From Marasmius tenuissimus (Eukaryota; Basidiomycota; Agaricomycetes; Agaricales; Marasmiaceae): a stretch of 64,000 nt of DNA. The stretch lies in contig JAQOTA010000047.1 in the NCBI GenBank assembly GCA_029532415.1, forward strand, positions 2,914,001 through 2,978,000, written 5' to 3'. A program made the translations under genes and the position numbers. Positions within the stretch are counted from its first letter, which is position 1. The number at the start of each line of letters is the position of its first letter. Below, in pieces: positions 25,625 to 36,070 of the stretch. The notes under the pieces were generated by a model. That model saw only the letters and a list, made by a program, of their open reading frames with translations. It did no database searches and had not been told where the DNA came from.

Positions 25625-26690
25625 TGCGCAGTTTGTGGAAGAACGTGGGGATGGGGGAGGAGCGAGGGGGATGAGGAGCGAGGGAAACAAGCCTCTACAT
25701 GTAGGCAGCCCTAGCCATACACGCCCGTTCCTCGTGTTAGTCCCAAGCAATCAGAACACCGCTCGAGACCTGATCAGATTTCACAGCAAGGGTCATATCC
25801 GCCGGAGATGAACCCAAAAGTACATTGCTGTTGAGCGCTGACACTGTAGATTTAGAACAAGACGAACGACCACTTACCGTTATGATACATGCCAGAAGCA
25901 CGCCTGTTCCTCTAGCTCTTCGGACTAACACATAATCATACAATATGCTTACTCGCCACTTCTGGCCTTTTGGACCCCACGACAACCATGAAGGATGTGG
26001 TCCTGCGAGGGCCATCGACTCAAGTAAGTATACACTGGTGGAGAGAAACCGGTCAGTCTAGCTCAAGCACGACTCAAAGTGATCGAGTTATTTACATGCA
26101 ATGTGATACCCACTGATGGACCGATAATTCTTACAGCAATGGACGAAAAGCGCCGGAATGCGAACCAATCTGGGGGTTGGCTGTATGGATCAAGGTAATA
26201 GCGCCGATAAAAAATATATGGGCGCGAGTCACAGAACGTTCGTTCATCTACCCACAGCAAAATTCCCTCGTTCCGGGAACCAAAAGACCGTACGTCAAAC
26301 ACGTTCCTTATCTGTCAATTCCATCCGTCGATCGATGTACAGTGTAGTGGTCGTTTGAGGTCAGCCGTGAGTACGGCAAGAACGAAAGAAGGGAGTGCGC
26401 GCATGAAGTTTAAGATGCGCCGTGATCGTCAATACAGCTTAACATACTCTCTCAACCCTGGATTTCTCCCAAACTTTTGGGTTCTCCGAGAATAACTCCA
26501 AGTCTCGAGTCATGAGCTAGCTGTAATGTAACACTCGTAGCACGTACCCGATCAGGTTTGCAAATTCTAATGCACAGTTCTGCATGACTTTGGGCATAAC
26601 ACGCCAGATTCTCGTTTTCAGTCAACGGTTCAACATGTTTCGGGCGTCATGTCGAACCGTGTCATGCTGTGCATGTGCGAGTAGGCCGGA
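25625..26690. repeat. 5' flank of C, homologous to the 5' flank of F (59634-60490)
   Basis: Blocks such as ACAGCAAAATTCCCTC(G/A)T (26256 and 60039), GTTTCTTAT/CTTATCTG near 26305 with its partner at 60093, and TCCGAGAAT(A/C)A near 26485 and 60294 occur in the same order upstream of C and F and nowhere else in the window. The similarity carries on into exons 1 and 2 of both genes, so C and F share 5' half plus promoter region. No separate gene is recognisable in the flank. Confidence 0.75.
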
Positions 26691-28405
26691 GAATGAACTA
26701 CCCTATCAATCTATCGCTTGTAAGCGCTCTTGTTCGGCATTCTTCAATCACGCTCTACCTTGGCAGAAAACCCTACCATTATTATGGGGCGCTCCTGAGT
26801 GTTCGAGCACCTTTGAGCGCAGAAATGTCAGTAAATCAGCCACAAACTTCCTCCTGAAGCGACCAGACTACTCGGAATCGCATTTCTCGTTCTGGTTTCG
26901 GTGTCTCAAGCGAGTTGACCAGCCGCTGGAGTGTCATCTAATTTTTTTCAATGGCGATTGCCATACAGGTCGGTCTGACATTGATGTCGTCCATATGCAT
27001 GCCTGATCGAGGTCAAACACTTTTGAGTACCAAGAACCCCGCGTACCAGCTGACCCTCAGAATCTCCAGCATTTCATTGAGTCACCTACAGTAGACTGTA
27101 AGACAGTATATGTTTCGCTTCATACGTGCGCCATCTGATTTTAAACTTCCTAGATTCGACTGAAATCCAACTCACGAGCGTGGCCGCCACACTACTAACG
27201 TACAATTTGTCTAATGGAATTTCGTACATCTTGTTTTTCGATTGTTGAAGCCAAAGAGCAGCTAGCGGCAAAGTACATTGCCTCGAGGATGATGTTTCGA
27301 ATCGTTGCTCATGATCCGAAACCGATGTAATTGTACCAAAGTGCGTACCCCCTACAAACAATCTCTTCTTCAACGTTCGTGTCGTCCTTAGGTCCCTCCC
27401 TTCCTCTTTTCCGCGAGTTTGGTGCAACGTTCGAGGAGCTGAACGTCCAGCTCGAGCGAAATAGCTCAAACCTTGTGATGACACGGCCTGCGCTGGCCGC
27501 CATCCAGCGAGCTCAGGAGGCTGTCTTCCGTTATTGAAAAATCTCTGCAGGTTGGTTATGATGTTGCTGGATGAAGTGGGTATCCCTCGAACGACTCAGG
27601 CACGACTGAGTGTCTTTACCAGCCAAGCGTCGGGCCAATCCACCTTCACAGTCGCGATCCTGTCACTTTCTTTCGAAAAGCCTGGGAGGTTGAGCGAACT
27701 CAGACCATCGAGCAGAAATTTGAGTTTCAAAATGCGTAGCGGGACTCGATCATCTGATTGATGTGGTCAGGATGGATGGTGTTTTGTATAAGGCACAGCG
27801 AGGACCGTGGATGACGCTGACTTGACTGTCGGATAACCTTTGATAACCAGTGGACCATCACACTTGTTCCAGCTCGTAAACCAAACAAATAATAGGCTAT
27901 CTAGACCGCTTTCAAATCGATTTCTCGGTTTTTGAACTGACAATACCGTTCTTTCTCTTTAGCTGAGAGTGTTTGCACATCTCACTTGGAGTCCGACCGA
28001 GCCTAATGGCTTCGTTTCGAACCTCCATCCTGTAATAGGTTCCCTCTGAATAAACGATATCAGCGAGGTACGTGTTTCAGAAGTTTGGCGGTTAAAATTC
28101 TGTCCTTAGTGTTTGAAGACTCGTTCCCTTGAGTCTGACATATTGATCCTGAACACAAAGCTCAACACAGGTTACGGATCGTCGTATTGGCCTCCAAAAC
28201 CGATGGTCGATTCTTCCAAACGGCCTGTACGTGGGGTCGAAATAAGACTCGCCATTCGCTCCGCATACTCCAGACCAAAATAGTCTTCGAAAAGCAACAT
28301 TACACGGGGATGCCTGATAATCCCGACCACGCCTTAAATTCCCAGCATCGGTCATGTTCAAGAGTAATTGACGAGTGGTGATAAAATCGTGTCTATATGT
28401 ACTAT
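26691..28405. other. No recognisable gene; possible 3' part of the LINE relic
   Basis: Open frames at 27086-27484 minus, 27309-27503 minus and 28092-28361 minus have no recognisable motif. The last one follows directly on the reverse-transcriptase relic and could be its 3' continuation. Nothing further can be supported. Confidence 0.4.
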
Positions 28406-29545
28406 TTATGTGCGGGTGAGGTAGTCGATGAGATCCGAGACGACTTTTTGTCGGCTAAATTGGGACTCTGTTTTCACCACCATCAACGCGACCTGGGTCA
28501 CAGCGTTCAAGCACACTCGTCTTTTGTTCTCAGATGGAAGATTTACAGTCTTTCCCCTGCGAGAGCATTGTCCAGTTCTCGTGTAATGCTGAATAGGCAA
28601 GTCTGTGTGGCGGAAGATGGATGAGGTATCGTAGGTATCGCAGCTGAAGGTGGATACGGCGGTATTTGATAGGAATGATACCTGTCTCCGTGAAGAGAAC
28701 ACACACTGGTGAACGGGAATGTAAACCCAACATGCGGCGAAGAAACTTGATTTGGACCTTAGTCGAATGTTAGTGGCATGCTCTGAGAATACTGGTTCAC
28801 AGATACGGCATCACTATACCTGCTCCAATTTCTGTAACAGCCCATCACTAATATCAATGATAACCTCACATCCAAACGTGAGGTGCGGGTCTATCCGAGC
28901 CATATAGAGCATTCTTGCCTCCTTCACAGGCAGAGAGCCGATCCCATCTTGAACTGCAAACGTTGCTGCAGACGCGGAAGCGGCCTTCTGTGCCCTAGTC
29001 TCATAGTGAGGGGTAAAAAACGACGTCCTGCGGTCAGTAGACTGGAAGTCTATGCCCACATATGCGTGATGATCCACTTGACGCAAATACCGGCCATCGA
29101 GGTGAAAATAGCCTGCGCACGTATCTCCTTTCCGAGCGACATCCACAGACTTTTTGGAGCACTGACCACCGCCGAGTTGTCGTCAGACCAATTTTGAGTG
29201 CCGTCCAACTTGTCCTGAAGTGCGGATTCCACGAGTGCTAATTCTGCAAGGTCATCAGCCTGTTTCATGTGTCTGATTGCCCGATTATAAAGGACCGGGT
29301 CAGTGTGAGGGTCGTCCCTGATATATGTTGGGAGATCATAGAAATAGATATCCCAAAGGTCGGGAGACGCAGAGTCGCCGGTCATTAGTCCTGTCTTCAG
29401 TTGAAACCCCTCCGAGAACTCTCCTTGCTGTCGAACAACGTACTTCATATCATCGTAAGTCCTCCTGATCCAATCAAAGAATTTCCCACCAAGTCCCATG
29501 GAATACATCTTCGCCCATAACGTGGGTAAATCTGTCCATGGATAT
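28406..29545 (-). pseudogene. Decayed non-LTR (LINE-type) reverse transcriptase fragment
   Basis: Minus-strand frames read in order as a reverse-transcriptase domain: TDLPTLWAKMYSMGLGGKF and WIRRTYDDMKYVVRQ, then GLMTGDSASPDLWDIYF, the catalytic QADD (in place of YADD), APKSLWM, YETRAQKA, PVKEARMLYMARIDPHLTFG, then SPVCVLFTETGIIPIKYRR and LPPHRLAYSALHENW. The order and spacing fit a non-LTR element. The frame changes several times; one change coincides with a plausible GT..AG intron near 28745-28820, others are breaks. The 5' end is missing and is replaced by the segmental duplication at 29546. No endonuclease domain or poly-A tail is visible. It is not functional as it stands. Confidence 0.8.
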
Positions 29546-32335
29546 ACATAAGTAGTGTAGTCAGCCAATCAGAATTGTTTCGTTGATCTGTGCATGGCTA
29601 AATTTGGAACCCAATTGAGTCGTCTTTTTTCACGCGACTCCCACATGCTCTCCGCGACCTTGACCTTAGTTCCATTCTTGTCGTTCAACTACACCTTCAA
29701 GTCGAACCCTCAGCCGCTCTAGCGCCCCAGAACTTGTGATGATGGATATCTATGGTCAGTTTGAAACTCGCTGGGATTGTATTTTGGTCAGGATACACGC
29801 CTGATTGACCCCTTTTGCCCAAAGCACAATTCCACAATTGCAACATCCCAAAATTACAATGATACAGTGAATAGGGAAACTTTGTTTTTTGCTGAAGGCA
29901 ACCTGCCTGAAAATTAATACTAGTGCCTACCCAACTTAAGTTGATATCCAAGCACAACATTGCTTTTCTACTTCTCCAAGTTGCGGTCTGAGCTCAAGAA
30001 GATGCGGCATGTTGGAGTCAAATTTTACCACGCCGATTACGGGGACCACATCGCCAGTCACCCAATTTTCTTGATCCGTACCTCAGTCACTCGATCTTGT
30101 TTTCCAGAGCACGGCTAGATCTGTTGAATTATCACACGCCACTCGAAACAAAGCTATCTCTGGTCGGGTTTTCCTTCGAGAGCATTCATCAATCAGTTCG
30201 ACGTTGATTCTTTCGAATGGCTAGAGAGTCAGTTTGCTCAGTCTTGTTCTCGAGCGAACCATTGTCTGATCTCATTGAGCGCGTCGTGGTCTACAATCGA
30301 AACGCTGTCCTAGTCAGGTACGGCCTAGTCTTCGTTGATCTCAACTAGGAATGGTAGGAGAGGCCAGATAATTCCTGGCAACACCTGGGACTGAATCTGA
30401 CTGAATTACGTTTATAAACCAGTGGGAACGTTTATTATATTGTACCTTCAGATCTGGCAGAACCATCCGAGACAACTTCTCTCTAAATTTCGAAGCACAG
30501 AAGGTACGCAACATAAGGATGTCCCGCCTCGCAAATGATTGGACTGCTCAAGCCACAGCACGACACTCGCCTTACCGACGCGCTGTAAACCGCCTATACC
30601 ATCACAATAGCTTCTCTCTGGTCGTCATATACTCAGGTTAGTAAGCGTCGAGGCACCATTTTAGGACAGGCAACTTGCTCAAAATATTGACCAGTGCGTT
30701 GTCCTGAGGCTATTTGTGTGCTTTTCGACTCATTATGTGTAGCTGATATCTAGGTTGTCCCAGTCTCAGCCCTCAATGTCTCATTGAATATTAACGGATA
30801 CCGAAACCCAGCATCTCCTTTACTCCCCTGTCTGTTGGCCAGCACATCTCGGTAACGATGCCGATATAACTGAGGTTCAAGCAAGATTGGATCGTCTCGT
30901 TTCGGTGTGAGATCGCCTCTGTGCCTTTCGTTGCACACCTGTGAGCACTGGGAGTAAAGAAACCCGATGCTTATTCATTCCGGAAGTTCAAAGTTGAGAA
31001 GATTCACTACCGTCAGTACTGCAGTACTGGCTATCACTCTTCATGCTATTCGTGCGTAATTACCCGCCATCAGCAATGAAACTGACTACTCAGGCGCTCT
31101 ATCGTTGACATTGTTGGATGAACCCATCGGCGGGGAAAAAGTCAGAAACTCAGGAATTTGGACGTCGAGTACATGCATCTTCAGGTGAATTTCTAACCTG
31201 GACACACCTACGCTCGTCTCGCTCTGTACGTGCCTTTTACACCCATAAATCACACATTGATGTCTGTCCCAAGAACAAATGCCCGTTTCCGCTCCGCGTT
31301 ATCACTTATTCCAGACACGTTCACAGTGCAACGAGCTTTGCGTGCCTGTCTGATAGATCGAGGGAGAAATGACTCTAATCGAATCTTGAATCGTCAGCTG
31401 AATCGCGAGGTTTGACCCCCACTATTGATTGTTGAACTACCGAACACCGATCACGATTACGGACCCATAAAAACTCTACAAGGAACTGTAGAGCTTGAGA
31501 AGTATTTATTCGTGCTAGCACCGTTGAGGGATCCCAGAAAGTTTACCAGCTCGAACGGGTCACTCCAAAGCTCATACAACAACCTGAATATGAACATAAC
31601 CAATTTCTAGACAAACTAATAGCAAAGGTAAGGCAATGGTAAATTGAGTAGCATATTTATGCAGGGCATAACACGTTGAATACATATCAGAAGGAAAATC
31701 ACAAAACCGTTCAAAACGCCAACCTCGTCAAGCCAAATGAGCAGCTCCATCATCATCAGACTGGGCCACCGTGATCGAAACCGCTGTTTCGTTCGTTCTG
31801 ATAAGATGGCGTTGACCACGACGCGAGGCTGGAGCTTTATCGGTGGGGATCAACGACCTCAGCATTCCAGTGGCAGAGCTGTTGCCGAGCGAAGGCGATA
31901 GGACCTCCACCGAGTTATTAGAGGGGAGAAGCGTAGCTAGCCTCCGGGAGACGATAGAGATGGGGGCAAATGTTCGGGTTGGAGGTGGATTTCTCCGTAG
32001 AAGGCATGAAACTGGATTGTTCGGGATTCTGGGAACGCTCTGGTGACGAGTATCCTAGGCATTGTTGTGAGAGAATACAATGTATACAAGGGTTTGTCAA
32101 CATACCTGATCTAAGTACCTCTGATTCCCCGTTTCTCTGTTGGACCACATTGTGTTGCTGGTCACAGCATTGCGCGAGACGGTGGCATGGATGTAGGCTG
32201 GAGCATTGATTTTGATATATGATTCCACTACTGGGGTGTGGTCTCGCGCATTCGATGGAGATGGGACGTCTGAGTCGATGGTGGTGACAGCTTTGCTGAG
32301 GTCGATGGGGATTGCAGGACACGCAGAAATCTCAT
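29546..32335. repeat. Segmental duplication, copy 2 (partner 21060-23803)
   Basis: Partner of the block at 21060-23803 and same orientation. It ends within D, where exons 9 and 10 are nearly identical to those of C. The stretch 29569-31727 holds no intact gene. Small deletions relative to copy 1 are visible, for example the lack of the segment equivalent to 21226-21246. The left end cuts the reverse-transcriptase relic, so this is probably the acceptor site and 21060 the donor (inference). Confidence 0.87.
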
Positions 32336-34151
32336 CTATACAAAGAGGTTAGAGGGCAGATCATTGATTGAGAGCTGGTTGCACCTTTATAAATGTCTTC
32401 AAACCGATCCGAGTCATCCACTGGACGGAAGATGTGGTCATATCCGAGATGTCGAGCAAAGTCGGCGGTGGTTGGGTCGAAACCTCGAAGGGTTTGGTAC
32501 TGACAAATCAACTTGTAGCTGTCAGTGGACCAGGAGTGGGCGTGAAATTCGTTATGGAGCTGTAGTTGGACAGGGAGACCGAGGTCGCAACACAACTCGG
32601 GTGAGAGCTGAGGTTGGCCGTCTTCTTGGAAGGACCAGTGATGGAATGAAGAAGTTTGGCAATAGCGGGGGTTGGGGGCAGGTGAATATAAGAAAAGGAA
32701 GATTGCTTGCTGTTGGCGTCGTTGGCGTTTGGAAGGGGATTCATTGACGTAGCCGCCCAAAGACGGGAAGGGATAGACGAGATCTGAGTGATGTTTAGCG
32801 AGTGGAAGGGGGAAATGAAATGAGGACGCACTAAACCCCTCCTGATCATCCTCTAACGAAACACCTCGAGCATGGAAAACACTCCATGCTTGCGAAAGCC
32901 AGGCCTTCTCCGCGCCCCAATTCAACCCCAACAAAGCCGTTCCATCTCCATCGAGTCGGAATCTACTCGTGGATTTCAGACAGAGTGGCCTATGATTTTT
33001 GAGGAACGCACCTTGTCCATCCATTCTCCAAACACGTCCGCTCTACGAGTCTGTCCCAGAAACTCTTCCAGACATTATTTGCGACGGCGATGGGGGTTTT
33101 GGTACGAGTTGAAAAGATGGTCGGTCGATTGACCCGTTCAGGCACGTCTTCGTCATTCGCAGCGTAACACATTGCGACAAGAAACGCGTCATCGGCTTCC
33201 TTGGACTTGTGACTCGCCAAGAAGCGCACGAGAACGTCTTCCTGGAGAAGTTCGGCGGTTGGAGGTAGGTCCTTGAATTCCAACCAATCCCCAAGGAATT
33301 GTGAATATGGCCCCTTTGGACCACGACAGATCACTCCCCTGCTGGAATCCATCCACAACTCCTCATCCCAACAACCCAGCTGCCTCTATAAGTGTATCAA
33401 TAAATTGTTCAACTATGCTACAATCGCTACTTACACGCAAACTCTCGAGATACAGTAGACCGAACCGCCCCACTTTTTCCGCAAATTGCACAAGCGGTAA
33501 AAGATCTGGATCAAGATACCTAATTAGCACCGGGACTACAATGAATGCACAAATTCTTACTGTGCCAAAGGACCATCGACGGAATCGTTCCATTGTCAAT
33601 CGCAAAGATTTGGGTCGCCCCGGTGAACCTGAAAAATATTCATCATGCAAGTGGATTTTGGGTTTGGCTTGACGTACTGCGTCCTGGAATACTTGAGAAA
33701 TTCCCACTCAAATACCTAGCATCACAAGGAAGACTTGAATCTCATTCATTGGGCATCAAACACACAACTCACCTTACGCGCATCGCGCCCACTGTAAGTC
33801 ACCGCCGTAAACTCTCCCTCCACTCCAATCAGCTTTGCGGCACAAAATGTCCTAATCACTTCCCGGCACTCCCTCGGGCACGCCTCACATTGACAGCCCT
33901 CAGCACCATCACGAACCTGGCAGATAGTCTGAATCTTGTAGATATCACCGCGCTTGACGTTCCGGAACTATGCAGTGTGCACTGGGTCAGAATTTGATCA
34001 ATCCCGCAGCAAACCGACAACTCACATCGTCAAACACGGTATGTTCCCTCTCTTCTGGTTGAATAATCTGGTTGATCTGGTCACCCTGTACAATGCTGAA
34101 GTTACCGCCATCAATTGCGAAGTTTTGTGCGTTGGCGAAGAAGGTGGACAT
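31728..34151 (-). CDS. Array gene D: intact ten-exon family protein, 652 aa
   Basis: Function unknown; best preserved member with C. Exons (minus): 34026-34151, 33773-33967, 33678-33715, 33561-33628, 33435-33505, 33012-33385, 32832-32962, 32385-32783, 32106-32335, 31728-32054 (1959 nt). All introns are GT..AG, 48-58 nt. Residues 1-42 (exon 1) hold the GDQ motif as IDGGNFSIVQGDQINQI; the spacer between motif and EEREHTVFDD is much shorter than in A and B. Residues 43-107 (exon 2) contain Cys at about 58, 67, 69, 72, 76 and 84 and end in GVEGEFTAVTYSGRDARK. The core contains GTIPSMVLWH, SRGVICRGPKGP, VRFLASHKSKEADD, KTPIAVANNVW and RQYQTLRGFDPTTADFARH. The tail is like that of C (VEVLSPSLGNSSATGMLRS). 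No enzyme signature was found. Confidence 0.86.
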
Positions 34152-36070
34152 GGTAAACAATGGTGAAGAGTCTGGGGGATGGGGGGTTGACGAAGGACTC
34201 AACGGGTTTACCTGGGTAATATGTACCAGGAACCACGTTGGTAACATGTGTTGAGCTAAAATAACGCACCACAGACACGCGCCGATTTAGAAGTTGCACA
34301 AATGATTGCTGTGGCTCCGGAGTCAAAAAGACCGGCCTTTCCGTCTCCCTTCCTCGTCTCCCCACTATGGTCGAGCCATTGAGCTGTATGTTATTCGCGC
34401 TCACCAACCCAGAGTCCAGGTCAATATATATGACATTTTCACGTCCGAGGCGCTACCAATCCCGCAGTAATCTGATATGAAACCTACATCAACATGCTGT
34501 TGAGCGTCGGCGCTTCAGTCTCACTTCCAAGTCATCACGGAAATGAAAAGCAGTCACGCCGAGGGCACGCCTTCTCCTCGAGTTTGTGCTCCAGATTGCT
34601 TCAACAGCATCCGAGTTATGGAGATTCCCATCCAGAGGGGGCCATCGCTCGAGTCAGATCTGGGGTTGACAGGGCAAATGAGAGTACCAGGGCGCCTATT
34701 GGGAGATCGCAGCCGATACAGCGTGAATGAAAGGAACACCGGTGGGAAAAGAGCTCACTGGTCGACCCACGCAAGTTATTACGACCGAGCACGAGTGATT
34801 CAATGTTGGAAATTATGAAGGTACCGCTGGAAGGAATGAAGGAGATCAGTAGATTACTTACACAGAACGGAAGATTTAGATTGGATCTCGTACCATTAGC
34901 AAGATCGATAGGAAAGACGTCGGCAGACCATGTCCTCGATACTCGTTAGGCATGGAGGGAGGAAGATATACTGACACTCAGAAAGAGATCAAAGAGGGTT
35001 CCAAAGCTTACCATTTAATATCTCTGTCCGCAGACCTGAATACTAGGCAGATCTGACAACACGGAGCACGTTTCTCGGCCGCACCGTGTAACGGCTCGGT
35101 TTAAACCCTCGACTCCGGTAGCTAATGGTACCTATAACCCGTTCAAAACGGACTGGAACTCGTCACTTACCGCTCAATAGCTGTTCAGAACGTTTTTGAA
35201 GCTTCAGTGTACATGCCTACTTCAAAACAAGCAAGATCCAACACTTTCAATTTGAGATCATTGGACCCGTACTTGCAACAAAGTTTTCCCAACAGAGATG
35301 CCAGCGCTGTATCCGTTGAGACAGAAAAGCTGAACCTACATGCCGTCCCCAAAATATCATCATAGCCGCCCAAGCCATCTTCCGTCAGCCGGTTTGGCAG
35401 TTGAGGAGCATTAGGGCCGCCGCTACGTTTGAAAGCAATCAAACGGACCTATACCTCATGAGCGGTGACAAATCTGTGTCGAAAAGCCCTGAACAAAGTC
35501 AATTGAGTCCGCAATGAATATCGGGAGTTAGGGATCTGAATTGGTCAGCATTTTCAAGCCCGCAGAGCTAGCTAATGCAGTTAGTCCTTCGATGGTCAAA
35601 GAAGCGAGCTTCAGAAACATCCAAGTAGTTACCTCAATAGATGATCTAGAATCCGATTGGGGGAAGGATCATTTGCTCAGCTTGAATTTTGGGCGAATCT
35701 ATTACGATCATACCGCATCATTCAAGCATATCAAACTACTACACACCAAAATTTGATGTCCTTGAGGGCATTTGTGATGAAAAACGGAAGGAATGAGCAG
35801 AGATGATGGTGGTTACAGGAAGAGTTGTACCGGTCCGATCCCGGGTCCGGGCGCTCGTGTCAACCAAGATTCAAACTCTCATATCGGCTCCCATGTTGAC
35901 TTGAAGTTCACGAGCGTAATGGCTCCGACCGGCGCCCAGGCATCTAAAGTCGATTATCCTGAATTCTTTACCGCTCCGCCTCCAGCCACATCGACTTTGC
36001 CTCAGCGGGCATACTCAAGTTTGTTGTTCGGTGCCGGATGTTTCACTACGCTCTTGTGTTTCATGTGATC
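34152..36070. repeat. 5' flank of D, homologous to the 5' flank of A
   Basis: Partner of 5309-7650. It contains, on the minus strand, frame remnants of the duplicated neighbour gene: 34554-34739 (INPRS/VNPRS and ISIT segments after a possible intron acceptor) and 35185-35442 (FSVSTDTALASLLGKLCCKY). The neighbour gene itself is not recognised and has no continuous frame. The flank includes the promoter region of D. Confidence 0.65.
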
